The position numbers were made by a program, and so were the translations under genes. A stretch of DNA of 35,029 bases from Propionibacteriaceae bacterium (GTDB taxonomy: Bacteria > Actinomycetota > Actinomycetes > Propionibacteriales > Propionibacteriaceae): positions 1-35,029 of the forward strand of contig WRFP01000003.1 in NCBI GenBank assembly GCA_009778725.1, given 5' to 3'. Positions 1 to 8,524 of this stretch are shown piece after piece; position 1 is the stretch's first letter, and each line of letters starts with the position of its first letter. The notes under the pieces were generated by a model. It had not been told where the DNA came from. It saw only the letters and a list, made by a program, of their open reading frames with translations, and did no database searches.

Positions 1-120
1 ACCAGATGGGTGCACTGGGCACGGCGACAACGCGAGGGCAGACTGGACGTCTGTAGAGCGTTGGCGATGGGGCCAGGGCGCCCATCTGGGGTTGCGGAGT
101 AGCAATGGATCGGTGGATTC
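1..120 (-). repeat. Family 1 palindromic element, copy H (cut by window start)
   Basis: The right end ATCGGTGGATTC lies at 109-120 and the central CAGACTGGACGTCTG at 39-53. The distance between them (67 bp) equals that in the intact copy at 18955-19105, so this is a full-length 151-bp copy whose other end should lie about 30 bp outside the window. Between these landmarks it is strongly diverged. It is in reverse orientation, upstream of the E2 operon and not inside a recognisable gene. Confidence 0.8.
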
Positions 121-362
121 AGGTTAAACCCAGATGCTCTCATATTTGGGCGGATCTTCCTGGCTGAAGTTTCAGGGTCAAGAATTGAGGATATGGACCA
201 GGTGAGCCACCGGTTGGACGTTGAGCAGGTGACCACTGGCATCTGTGCACAGGAGGTCACCGCACAGGCCGCCAGCCGGGATGCCATCGCGGCAGCGGAC
301 GAGTGTGTGAGAGCTGGCAGGCGGTCTCCTGACAGGTCAGTGACGAGCGAGAGGAGCCAATG
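121..362 (+). other. Upstream region of the E2 operon
   Basis: This stretch follows the palindromic element and leads to the E2 gene. It holds the small reading frame at 193-363 and the E2 ribosome binding site (AGGAG, 352-356). I see no convincing sigma-70-type promoter and no RNA gene. The operon promoter may lie here or upstream of the window. Confidence 0.5.
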
Positions 363-363
363 A
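193..363 (+). CDS. Possible small protein of 56 residues, translationally coupled to E2
   Basis: An ATG at 193, preceded by a GAGG only 2 bp upstream, opens 56 codons that end in TGA at 361-363. That stop overlaps the upstream ATG of the E2 gene as ATGA. The product starts MDQVSHRLDVEQVTTG and is alanine- and arginine-rich, with no recognised domain, signal peptide or membrane segment. The overlap suits a translationally coupled leader gene, but the poor ribosome-site spacing and lack of homology recall make it quite possibly non-coding leader sequence. Confidence 0.25.
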   Translation: MDQVSHRLDVEQVTTGICAQEVTAQAASRDAIAAADECVRAGRRSPDRSVTSERSQ

Positions 364-3230
364 TGGCTGAAGTGGTGGCGATGCCCCAGCTGGGCAACGC
401 CGTGCAGTCATGCCTGGTCACCACGTGGCACATTCAGGTGGGCGACGATGTCAGTCCCAGTACGATCGTCGCCGACATCGAAACCGACAAGTCCCCGATG
501 GAAGTCCCCGCCGGAGTGTCTGGAACAGTTCTGGCTCTGCTCGCTAAAGAAGGCGACCAGGTGCCTGTCAAGGCGCCCTTTTTTATCGTGGGATCCCCCG
601 GAGAAGACATCAGCAATCTTCCAGAACGTGGCGAGCCTGGTTCAGGTCCGGCCGAACAGGACAATGGTCCTGCCGAAGGTGAGGGGAAGGGTGAGCCGGC
701 ACCGGCCGACTCTGTGAAGACGGACCCACCAGCGGAAGGAGAGAAGGCGTCTGATGGACCGGCGCCGGTTCCGGCGCCTGCCTCGGACCATCCGCCTCAC
801 CAGGAACCGGAGACCCCGCCGGAATCCTCCCCCCCAGCCGAGGTCGCACCGAAGTCCATTCCTGATGCACCGGCTCCCGTGTCTGCCACACCTGCGGCAA
901 AAACAGCTGATAAGGCGCCTCAGGTGCCGAAGGACGTGTCGCCAGACACTGATGGCAAGGAGAAAGAGGCTCTGCCCGGGCCGGCTGCGATCTCGGCGAC
1001 GGCTCCGCCGAACTGGACGGACAAGGGTACGGCGAAGGCGGAGCCGAAGGCGCAGCCGGCTGGTCATGGTCACCAGACGCAGGACCCGGCCGGTCACCTG
1101 GAGCATCGCCATCCGAAGATGGCCGCAGCACCAGAACCGGTGGCCCGCCGGGGAGTCCCGTCGGCGGCAGGGGGTCCGGCATCCCCGCGCGCCAGGCGCC
1201 AAGCCGAAGAGGTCGGCGTCGACATCTCGACGGTGGTCGGCACCGGACCGCATGGACGCATCCTGGTCAGCGATGTCATGGCCGCCGCCGAGTCGGCCTC
1301 ACAACCCCAACGCGTCAGCGACGAGGAAGTCGTGGACAAACCGCCTCAGAGCGTCGAGGCCGACCAGCCCGCCGGTCAAGATCGGGTTGCCCCTGAGCCG
1401 GCCGCCGAGAATCCAGCGCCAGAGGAGCCCCATGAGGCTGAGGCTGCTGCCGCTGAATCACCGGTGGATGGTCAGGCGCCGGAAGAAGCTACGGTGGAAC
1501 CGGGGGCGAGTGAGCCGATTCGGGTGGAGCCGGTTCCCGTGGAGCCGGTTCCCGTGGAGCCGGTTCCCGTGGAGCCTGACGTGGTGGCAACTGACGTAGT
1601 GGAATCGGTTGAGGAACCGGTCAGCGCGGAATCAGGGGAAGATACTGCGGAGGTGGAGCCGCCTGGGTCCGGTGAGAGTGAGGCCGGTACGACTGAGGCC
1701 GGTACGGATGAGTCGGCTGTGCCGGAAGGTGATTCCGCTGAGCCTCGCGTTGAGGAATCCGGTGTGGCCGAGTCTGAGGTCACCGAGTCTGAGGTCGCCC
1801 AGTCCACTGACGCTGTGTCTGGTGTCATTGAGTCTGGTGAAACTGAGTCAAAGTCTGATGCTGCCGAGTCAGCTGATGTGTCTTCTGGCGTTGTCGAGTC
1901 CGACAGCCGACCTGCTGACGTCGCTGAGACTGCTGACGTGCCGTTGGAAGCGGCCGAGTCTGATGTCCGAGAGTTAGACGTCCTGTCCGAATCGGCTGAG
2001 TCTGATGTCCGGGAGTCTGATGTTGTCTTGTCGGAATCGGCTGAGTCTGATGCCGTGACGGTGAGCGTGTCGGCGACTGATGTCAGGGAGTCGGACCGGG
2101 CGGATGAGGATGGCCTGGTCACCCAGGACGATACTCAAAACGCGTCTGACAAGGATAAGAGCACCGAAGATGAATCCCCACAGCCGCAGGACCGATCCGG
2201 GCCGGTGGCTTGGCAGCCGACGGTGGCGCGTGACTGGGTCGAAGCGGCGACCGATGACCAGGATGGCGCTGGGCTGGACCTGACCAGGCGTACTCGTGGG
2301 GTGGCTGCCCAGTCGGCGATCGGGGCTGTTGTGGGGACTGGGATCGGCGGTCGGGTCACCAGACACGATGTCTGGAAGGCCGAGTCCGAGCATGTGCAGG
2401 CGTTGGCGGCGGCTGGCGAGACGGCAGCGGTTTCCGGGACAGGGATGCCAGTCGAGGCCCACGACAAGGTCGACAGTACGCGCGTGCTTCCGTCCTCGGC
2501 CGACGGATTCCCCGGACCGTACACCGAGACGGTTCTGACCGGCAGCCGGCGGGTCCAAGCCGACGCCAGGCGGGCATCGGTGGCCTCTCACGCGCACATG
2601 ACTTTTGGCGCATCGGCTCCGGCGGCCTCGCTGCTGGCGCTGAGGGCCAGGTTCAAGGCCAGTGGCGAGTCGCTGGGGCTCAGCCAGGTGACCATCGGCG
2701 ATCTGGTCGCCTACGCGGCAGTACGCACGGTCGGCCGGTTCCCGACCATCAACGCCACGGTCGATTCGCAGACCTTGCGCACCTACGACGCCGTTCATCT
2801 GGGGCTGGCCGTGGACGCCCCCGGTGGCCTGGTGGTGCCGACGATCCGGTTCGCCTCGCACATGGGTTTGAAGGGTTTCTCTTTACAGACCCGGGCCCTG
2901 ATCGCTCAGGCCCGTACTGACCGAATCGATCCAGACCTGCTTGCCGGAGCCACCTTCACGGTGACCAACCTCGGGGCCTACGGTATCGAATCCTTCACCC
3001 CGATCTTGCATTCCCCGCAAACCGCGATTCTGGGGGTCAACGCCATCGTGGCCCGGCCCGTGATCACTCCGGAAGGATCGTTGCTGGCCGAGCAGCGGAT
3101 CTCCTTCTCGCTGACAGTGGATCACGCCGTGGTCGACGGAGTCGAGGCGGCACGCTTCCTCCAGGCGCTGGTGGCCTATGTTGCCAATATCGATGTTGCT
3201 ATTCTGGCTGAAGGAGGTATGAGTGTCTGA
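363..3230 (+). CDS. 2-oxoacid dehydrogenase complex, dihydrolipoyl acyltransferase (E2) with two very long linkers
   Basis: E2 transfers the acyl group from lipoyl-lysine to CoA and forms the core of the complex. Numbered from the ATG at 360, residues 1-80 are a lipoyl domain with the modified lysine in ETDKSPMEV (K44). A Pro/Ala/Glu-rich linker covers about 80-270, and a peripheral-subunit-binding domain follows at 273-310 (VVGTGPHGRILVSDV). A roughly 320-residue acidic Ser/Val/Glu linker leads to a second, degenerate binding-domain-like segment at 640-677 (VVGTGIGGRVTRHDV). The catalytic domain is about 727-956 with the HxxxDG motif HAVVDG (His922, Asp926). The ATG at 363 is chosen over 360 because AGGAG is 6 bp away rather than 3. 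At about 955 residues it is about twice the usual E2 length. The substrate (pyruvate, branched-chain or acetoin type) cannot be told from sequence. Confidence 0.93.
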   Translation: MAEVVAMPQLGNAVQSCLVTTWHIQVGDDVSPSTIVADIETDKSPMEVPAGVSGTVLALLAKEGDQVPVKAPFFIVGSPGEDISNLPERGEPGSGPAEQDNGPAEGEGKGEPAPADSVKTDPPAEGEKASDGPAPVPAPASDHPPHQEPETPPESSPPAEVAPKSIPDAPAPVSATPAAKTADKAPQVPKDVSPDTDGKEKEALPGPAAISATAPPNWTDKGTAKAEPKAQPAGHGHQTQDPAGHLEHRHPKMAAAPEPVARRGVPSAAGGPASPRARRQAEEVGVDISTVVGTGPHGRILVSDVMAAAESASQPQRVSDEEVVDKPPQSVEADQPAGQDRVAPEPAAENPAPEEPHEAEAAAAESPVDGQAPEEATVEPGASEPIRVEPVPVEPVPVEPVPVEPDVVATDVVESVEEPVSAESGEDTAEVEPPGSGESEAGTTEAGTDESAVPEGDSAEPRVEESGVAESEVTESEVAQSTDAVSGVIESGETESKSDAAESADVSSGVVESDSRPADVAETADVPLEAAESDVRELDVLSESAESDVRESDVVLSESAESDAVTVSVSATDVRESDRADEDGLVTQDDTQNASDKDKSTEDESPQPQDRSGPVAWQPTVARDWVEAATDDQDGAGLDLTRRTRGVAAQSAIGAVVGTGIGGRVTRHDVWKAESEHVQALAAAGETAAVSGTGMPVEAHDKVDSTRVLPSSADGFPGPYTETVLTGSRRVQADARRASVASHAHMTFGASAPAASLLALRARFKASGESLGLSQVTIGDLVAYAAVRTVGRFPTINATVDSQTLRTYDAVHLGLAVDAPGGLVVPTIRFASHMGLKGFSLQTRALIAQARTDRIDPDLLAGATFTVTNLGAYGIESFTPILHSPQTAILGVNAIVARPVITPEGSLLAEQRISFSLTVDHAVVDGVEAARFLQALVAYVANIDVAILAEGGMSV
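1524..1576 (+). repeat. 15-bp tandem repeat in the E2 linker
   Basis: The unit GTGGAGCCGGTTCCC occurs three times in perfect tandem, followed by a partial fourth unit. It encodes VEPVP repeats, a rigid proline-containing linker. Perfect identity implies recent slippage or duplication. Confidence 0.9.
1955..2055 (+). repeat. Imperfect Ser/Asp/Glu repeats in the second E2 linker
   Basis: GAATCGGCTGAGTCTGATG and GAGTCTGATGTCCG recur here, encoding overlapping SESAESDV and RESDV units. The whole 1600-2100 stretch is built from ES/SD/EV units and is predicted to be disordered and highly acidic. Confidence 0.7.
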
Positions 3231-4611
3231 GTTCGATGTGATCGTCCTGGGCGGAGGGCCTGGCGGCTACATGGCCGCTGAGCGCTTGGGACAACTGGGC
3301 AAGTCAGTTCTGTTGATCGAAAAGGCCTCGCTGGGGGGCTCCTGTTTCACCGTCGGGTGTATTCCCACCAAGGCCTGGAACCAGTCGGTGGCCATGTACG
3401 ACCACGCCCGGCATTCCGCCCAGTTCGGGGTGACCGCCGAGTCGGTGTCGTACGACTGGAGGGGCATCCAGCAGTGGAAGACCAAGACCGTGTCGACCCT
3501 GGTGGGCGGGGTGGCCCAGGTGCTGAAACGGCTCAAGGTCAAGGTCATCCAGGGTGAGGGGCACATGACCAGCCCCACCTGCGTCGAAGTCGACGGCCAG
3601 ACCTACGACGCCGACGATGTCATCATCGCCACCGGGTCCATGCCCGCCATGCTGTCGATTCCGGGGGCCCAGGACAACCCGGCCATCATCGATTCCACCA
3701 CCTTGCTCAACATCGACCATGTCCCTGAACGGCTGGTCGTGATCGGTGGGGGAGTCATCGGTGTGGAGTTCGCATCGCTGCTGTCCCGACTGGGGACCAG
3801 TGTGACCGTCATCGAGATGATGGGTGAAATCCTGCCGTTCATGGATCAGGATTTGGCCGCCCGGATGCGCGCCTGCATGCCGGATGTCGATTTCCGGTTG
3901 GCGGCCCGGGTGGAGTCGGTCGACCAGTCGAGTGTGTCGTACTCCCGTAATGGCCAGCGCGAAAGTGTGGAATCCGAGCTGATCTTGATGGCGGCGGGAC
4001 GCCGTCCGGTGGTGGATGGCTGGGGGGCCGAGTCCTGCGGGGTCGACCACAGCCCGGCCGGTGTGTGGGTCGATGACCAGATGCGGACCACCGTGCCCCA
4101 CGTGTGGGCGGTCGGCGACGTCACGGGACGCTCCTTCTTCGCGCATGCCGCGTACCGGATGGGCGAAGTCGCCGCCTCCTGTATCGCGGATCCGCAGGCG
4201 GCGGCGTCGGCGGGGCAGTCCATGCGCTGGGACACCGTTCCCTGGGCGGTCTATTCGAGCCCCGAGGCCGCCGGGGTGGGTCTGACCGCCGTCGAGTGCG
4301 CCAACCGCGGGATCGAAGTGGCTTCCTCGATGGCTCCGCTGGTCCTGTCGGGCCGCTTCGTCGCGGAGAACGGGCTCAGCCGGGCCGGGATGGTCAAGGT
4401 CGTCGCCGAGGTTGAGTCGCGTGTGATCCGCGGGATTCACATGATCGGCCCCTACTCGGCGGAAGTGATCTGGGGAGCGGCCGCCGTGTTGGAGATGGAA
4501 TTCACGGTGGACGACGTCCGACAACTTGTCTTTCCCCATCCCACGGTGAGCGAGGGCATCCGGGAAGCGGTCTGGGCCTTTCCCGACCGGAAGAGAAATG
4601 GAAGAACATGA
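3223..4611 (+). CDS. lpdA: Dihydrolipoamide dehydrogenase (E3)
   Basis: This flavoprotein reoxidises dihydrolipoyl groups of E2 with NAD+. It has 462 residues, the usual family length. Visible motifs are the N-terminal FAD-binding GGGPGG (10-15), the redox disulfide in GGSCFTVGCIPTK (Cys41 and Cys46), the NAD-binding GGGVIGVEF near 175, the second FAD motif WAVGDVTG, and the C-terminal HPTVSE with the catalytic His near 439 and Glu near 444. The GTG start at 3223 lies inside the E2 3' end (8-bp overlap), with AAGGAGG at 3211-3217 five bases upstream. It is followed by the E1 gene with a 4-bp ATGA overlap, so the three genes are one transcript. Confidence 0.95.
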   Translation: MSEFDVIVLGGGPGGYMAAERLGQLGKSVLLIEKASLGGSCFTVGCIPTKAWNQSVAMYDHARHSAQFGVTAESVSYDWRGIQQWKTKTVSTLVGGVAQVLKRLKVKVIQGEGHMTSPTCVEVDGQTYDADDVIIATGSMPAMLSIPGAQDNPAIIDSTTLLNIDHVPERLVVIGGGVIGVEFASLLSRLGTSVTVIEMMGEILPFMDQDLAARMRACMPDVDFRLAARVESVDQSSVSYSRNGQRESVESELILMAAGRRPVVDGWGAESCGVDHSPAGVWVDDQMRTTVPHVWAVGDVTGRSFFAHAAYRMGEVAASCIADPQAAASAGQSMRWDTVPWAVYSSPEAAGVGLTAVECANRGIEVASSMAPLVLSGRFVAENGLSRAGMVKVVAEVESRVIRGIHMIGPYSAEVIWGAAAVLEMEFTVDDVRQLVFPHPTVSEGIREAVWAFPDRKRNGRT

Positions 4612-7064
4612 CAAAGTCGATCCTTGTCAACCCGTTTGATATGCGTGCCAGGGGGTCGATCCGTCCGCCGGAGATCCTGATGAACACCTATCAGTTGGAC
4701 ATGCCGGCCGAGGTGAACCGGTACGGCAATGACGGGCTGGTCAACATCCTGCATGACATGATGATGATCCGTGAGTTCGAATCCATGCTCACCTCGATCA
4801 AGACGACCGGCGAATGGCAGGGGATTTCGTACAACCACCTCGGACCGGCCCACCTGGCGGTCGGGCAAGAGGCAACGGCAGTTGGGCAGGCCATCGAACT
4901 CAAACCCGAGGATCTCGTCTTCGGCTCCCACCGTTCCCACGGCGAGGTCTTGGCCAAGTGCTTCTCGGCCGCGCGCCACATGGATGTAGCCTCAGTACTG
5001 GGGGTCATGGAAGGTTTCCGCTCCGGCGAGACACTCAGGCGCGCCGAAATGCTGCCCCACGAGTCCGAGTCCGAATTGCAGACCAACTTCATTCTCTTCG
5101 GCACGCTGGCCGAAATCTTTGCCCGGAAGTCCGGATTCAACGCCGGACTGGGCGGGTCCATGCATGCCTTCTTCGCCCCCTTCGGGTCGATGCCCAACAA
5201 CGCGGTCGTCGGGGCGTCCGCGCCGATCGCCCAGGGCGCGGCCTTGTACAAGAGGATCAACTCCAAGCCCGGGATCGTGGTCGCCAACATCGGCGACGCG
5301 TCGGTGGGCAGCGGGCCGGTCTGGGAGGCGATGGTCTTCTCCGCGATGGATCAGTTCCGGCGCCTGTGGCCGCAGTCGGCGGGTGGGAATCCGCCGATCC
5401 TGTTCAGTTTCTTCAACAACTTCTATGGCATGGGAGGCCAGACGGCCGGGGAGATCATGGGGTACGACATCCTGGCCCGGGTGGGCGCGGGGATCAACCC
5501 TGAGGCGATGCACGCCGAACGGGTCGACGGTTACAACCCGTTGGCTGTGGCCAATGCGGTCCGGCGCAAGAAAGAGATCCTGACTTCGGGCGATGGACCG
5601 GTCTTGCTGGATCTGATCACCTATCGGACCAGCGGTCACTCCGCCGGCGACGACGCCACGTACCGGACAACCGAAGAGGTGGCCCTGTGGGAACAGGCCG
5701 ATGCCATCCAGGATTATTCCTCAACCCTGACCAATGCCGGCATCCTGTCCGCCAGCCAGATCGAGGAGATGTACACCTCGGTGGTCGACAAGCTCACCCA
5801 GGTTCTGCGCCTGGCCGCGGACGACGACAGATGCCCGAGGGTGGACGCGGCGTTCATCGAGTCGGTCATGTTCTCCAACAAGCATGTCGAGGCCATGGGC
5901 GACGGGGTTCCGCAACTGCTGGAGCCGCTCGAGGTCAACGAGCGTTTCAAGTCTGTCGCCGAGAAGACGCGCAGCATCGTCGACGGGCAGGGGAAGCCGG
6001 TCAGCCCGGAGCGGATGTACCAGTACCGCGACGGCCTGTTCGAGGCGATGGCCCACCGGTTCTCCGTCGACCCGACCATGGCCGCCTGGGGAGAGGACAA
6101 CCGCGATTGGGGCGGGGCCTTCGGCGTCTATCGCGGCTTGACGAAGCTGATGGGGTACAACCGCCTGTTCAACACCCCCATTTCGGAGGCCGCCATCGTC
6201 GGCGCCGGCGTGGGATATGCCATGTGTGGCGGGCGTGCGGTGGTGGAGTTGATGTATTCCGATTTCATCGGCCGCGCCGGGGACGAAATCTTCAACCAGG
6301 CCGCCAAATGGCAGGCCATGTCCGCGGGCGTGTTGTCGATGCCCCTGGTCGTGCGGGTGTGCGTCGGCAGCCAGTACGGCGCCCAGCATTCGCAGGACTG
6401 GTCGGGTCTGGTGTCCCACATCCCCGGTCTCAAGGTCTACTATCCGGCCACACCAACCGACGCCAAGGGGATGCTGAACCTCGCCCTGGTCGGGACCGAT
6501 CCGGTGATCTTCTTCGAGTCTGAGAAGCTCTACGACCGCGGCGAAGAATTCGAGGTGGGCGGTGTGCCGAGGGGATACTACGAGACCGTCGAGGGCGAAC
6601 CGGCCGTCCGCCGCGAGGGAACAGACCTGACGATCGCCACGGTGGGACCGGCCCTGTACCCGGGGCTGGAAGCGGCCACAACTCTGCAGGACCAGTACGG
6701 CGTGTCAGCCGAAGTCATCGACCTGAGGTTCCTGGTCCCGATGAACTACGACAAGCTGCTCGAATCGGTGACCAAGACCGGTTCCCTGCTGCTGGTGTCG
6801 GACGAGGTGGAGCGGGGCAGCTTCCTCCACACGGTCGCCGACACGGTTTCGTCGCTGTCCTTCGACGATCTGGACGGCCCGGTGGCCGTGCTCGGCGCGC
6901 GCAACCACATCACCCCTGCCGCCGAACTGGAAGACGTGTTCTTCCCCGGCGCGTCGGCGATCCTGGACACCATCCACTTGTGGATCCGGCCGTTGCGCGG
7001 CCACACAGCCACCTCGGCCCAGACCGAAGCCGAAAAACTGCGCCGGGCCGCCAAGGGCGTGTGA
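4608..7064 (+). CDS. Fused E1 alpha-beta subunit of a 2-oxoacid dehydrogenase (thiamine diphosphate dependent)
   Basis: E1 decarboxylates the 2-oxoacid and acylates the E2 lipoyl group. The 818-residue protein joins both E1 subunits. The alpha part (about 40-440) has the ThDP motif starting GDASVGSG near 229 and ending in the Asn pair 270-271, plus GSHRSHGEVL near 105. The beta part (about 465-818) has GEDNRDWGGAFGVYRGL near 495 and FNTPISEAAIVGAGVGYA near 522, typical of the beta subunit of pyruvate, branched-chain and acetoin E1. Heterotetrameric E1 enzymes usually have two genes; fused forms are known in other bacteria. The ATG overlaps the lpdA stop as ATGA (4608-4611). Gene order E2-E3-E1 is unusual. 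Substrate is not assignable. Confidence 0.92.
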   Translation: MTKSILVNPFDMRARGSIRPPEILMNTYQLDMPAEVNRYGNDGLVNILHDMMMIREFESMLTSIKTTGEWQGISYNHLGPAHLAVGQEATAVGQAIELKPEDLVFGSHRSHGEVLAKCFSAARHMDVASVLGVMEGFRSGETLRRAEMLPHESESELQTNFILFGTLAEIFARKSGFNAGLGGSMHAFFAPFGSMPNNAVVGASAPIAQGAALYKRINSKPGIVVANIGDASVGSGPVWEAMVFSAMDQFRRLWPQSAGGNPPILFSFFNNFYGMGGQTAGEIMGYDILARVGAGINPEAMHAERVDGYNPLAVANAVRRKKEILTSGDGPVLLDLITYRTSGHSAGDDATYRTTEEVALWEQADAIQDYSSTLTNAGILSASQIEEMYTSVVDKLTQVLRLAADDDRCPRVDAAFIESVMFSNKHVEAMGDGVPQLLEPLEVNERFKSVAEKTRSIVDGQGKPVSPERMYQYRDGLFEAMAHRFSVDPTMAAWGEDNRDWGGAFGVYRGLTKLMGYNRLFNTPISEAAIVGAGVGYAMCGGRAVVELMYSDFIGRAGDEIFNQAAKWQAMSAGVLSMPLVVRVCVGSQYGAQHSQDWSGLVSHIPGLKVYYPATPTDAKGMLNLALVGTDPVIFFESEKLYDRGEEFEVGGVPRGYYETVEGEPAVRREGTDLTIATVGPALYPGLEAATTLQDQYGVSAEVIDLRFLVPMNYDKLLESVTKTGSLLLVSDEVERGSFLHTVADTVSSLSFDDLDGPVAVLGARNHITPAAELEDVFFPGASAILDTIHLWIRPLRGHTATSAQTEAEKLRRAAKGV

Positions 7065-7079
7065 ACTAGGTCCTGGCCT

Positions 7080-7108
7080 GAATCCACCGATTGCTGACAT
7101 GGCAGCAA
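7080..7108 (-). repeat. Family 1 element remnant (G) with a quasi-palindrome after the E1 gene
   Basis: GAATCCACCGATTGCTG at 7080-7096 matches the reverse complement of the element's right end. The rest is gone. The following 7091-7108 forms the near-palindrome TTGCTGACATGGCAGCAA, so the remnant could fold as a small hairpin between the convergent E1 and DUF3107 genes. A terminator role is possible, but no T-run follows. Confidence 0.6.
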
Positions 7109-7118
7109 CGACTTGGGC

Positions 7119-7340
7119 TTAGGTTCCGAAGCCGACCGGGCGGGCGTGCTCCTGGCCGAACTCGATGTAGCCGATGCCGTTGGCGGGGATCACCATCTGG
7201 CGACCGGACGCGTCGGTCAGGGTCATCAAACCGTCGGTTGCACGGGCGGCGGAATAATCGCTCAGGACTTCGGCGATCGTCTGGTGGACGTTGAGAGTCA
7301 CCTCTCGGCTGACGTCGCGGATTCCGATCTTTACTTCCAT
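7119..7340 (-). CDS. DUF3107 family protein
   Basis: This 73-residue protein starts MEVKIGIRDVSREVTL and continues with a TLTDASGRQMVIPANGIGYI segment and an acidic FGQE tail. That is the pattern and length of DUF3107, a small conserved actinobacterial family of unknown function. GAGAAAGG lies five bases upstream of the ATG. It sits 50 bp downstream of the FHA gene on the same strand, so it may be the last gene of the signalling operon. It converges with the E1 gene. Confidence 0.85.
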   Translation of the reverse strand: MEVKIGIRDVSREVTLNVHQTIAEVLSDYSAARATDGLMTLTDASGRQMVIPANGIGYIEFGQEHARPVGFGT

Positions 7341-7390
7341 GGTTGCCTTTCTCGTGGCACTGGTGGTGTGTCAGTACGGTTCAGTGGGGG

Positions 7391-8521
7391 TCACACGCCG
7401 GTCTCGCCCTGGATGGCGGGACGGATGACGATGCGGGTCCAGGCGCCGACGTAGATGCGCATGTCGGGGCTGATCTGGGTACGGGTGGTGATGGGCTCGG
7501 TGGGCAGGGAAGCCGTGGCCGGGGCGACGAAGGTGCCGTTGGCCGAGTCGAGGTCGTTGACGTACCAGTACCCGTCCGCGGAGGTGAGGTAGGCCTGGCG
7601 GCGGCTGCAGCCGACATCCGGCTCACAATCGATGTCGGGATGGATGTTGCGGCTGGCCGAATGGCGCCCGATCAGGGCCGAGTCCCGCAGGACGACGATG
7701 CGCGGTGGTCCCTGGGGGGGCATCGGATCGGCCGACTCCTGGAAGGCGTACCACTGGGGATCGACCCAGATTTCGGCCACGTGGGGCACATGCCGGGTGA
7801 CCGGGCCGGTGGGGGCCGAGTCACGGATCCGCTCGGCCGGGGCGGGGATGCTCACACCGGTTGAGTTGTCCGTGGGATCAGCGGGTACGCCGGGGGCAGG
7901 GGCTGTGGGAACGGCGGTATCGGCTGGCGGAGCATCGGCACCGGGTGGGGTCACAGCGGGTTCTGCCTCGTCAGATGGTGTGGCACTGGCGGAATCTTCA
8001 TCAGATTGTTCGGTGTCCGGCTGACCCGTACTGGGCTGACCCGTACTGGGTTGGTCGGCGTCGGACCCTGCTGGACCGGGCTGGTCGGTGGTGGTCGGTG
8101 TTGATGCGGACGAAGCGTTCTCGGGCTGGGCCTGCGCGGTCTGGGGTGGGTCAGTGCGATCCGCGGTCGAGTCTGGTGCGTCGGGCTGATCCGTACTGGA
8201 CGGATCTGTTCCGCGCTGTTCTGCGCTGTGCGGACCTGGGCCGGTTTCTTCATCTCCAGACGTCTGTGTTCCGGTCTGCTTGGCAGGTGGCAGCCCCAAT
8301 TCCGTACGGAAATCCTGATGCGGCAGGGCGCCAGTGGTGTAGTCATAGCCGCAGGACTCGCAGAACAGGGCGTCGCCGGCTCTGGGCGATCCGCAATTGG
8401 GGCACACGGTCTGACTGCGGGGTGCTTCCGCGGGTTCGACAGCGGTCTGAACAACTGGCATTCCGCACTGGTCACAGAAGTCTTGTGATTGGGTTTCGTG
8501 TCCGTCCACGCATCTGGCCAT
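7391..8521 (-). CDS. Zinc-ribbon and FHA domain protein
   Basis: This 376-residue cytosolic protein has two zinc-ribbon modules at the N-terminus (CVDGH...FCDQCG, then CPNCGSPRAGD...FCESCG, about 4-60). A roughly 200-residue Asp/Pro/Thr/Gln-rich disordered linker follows, then a C-terminal FHA domain (about 275-370). The FHA core is visible as IGRHSASRNIHPDIDCEPD, CSRRQAYL and DLDSANGTFV, so the phosphothreonine-binding GR, SR and NG positions are present. FHA domains bind pThr peptides made by Ser/Thr kinases. The kinase, phosphatase and VWA genes lie immediately upstream. AAGGGG lies about seven bases before the ATG, and only 3 bp separate it from the VWA stop. It could report or transmit the kinase signal. 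Confidence 0.92.
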   Translation of the reverse strand: MARCVDGHETQSQDFCDQCGMPVVQTAVEPAEAPRSQTVCPNCGSPRAGDALFCESCGYDYTTGALPHQDFRTELGLPPAKQTGTQTSGDEETGPGPHSAEQRGTDPSSTDQPDAPDSTADRTDPPQTAQAQPENASSASTPTTTDQPGPAGSDADQPSTGQPSTGQPDTEQSDEDSASATPSDEAEPAVTPPGADAPPADTAVPTAPAPGVPADPTDNSTGVSIPAPAERIRDSAPTGPVTRHVPHVAEIWVDPQWYAFQESADPMPPQGPPRIVVLRDSALIGRHSASRNIHPDIDCEPDVGCSRRQAYLTSADGYWYVNDLDSANGTFVAPATASLPTEPITTRTQISPDMRIYVGAWTRIVIRPAIQGETGV

Positions 8522-8524
8522 TGT

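Noticed and set aside
3304..4614. Long antisense reading frame of 436 codons opposite lpdA.
   Set aside because: It is a shadow of high-GC codon use; its His/Gly/Asp-rich product has no domain, and lpdA is unmistakable.
7091..7108. Intrinsic terminator for the dehydrogenase operon.
   Set aside because: The near-palindrome has mismatches at its core and no T-run on either strand; it is better explained as an element remnant.
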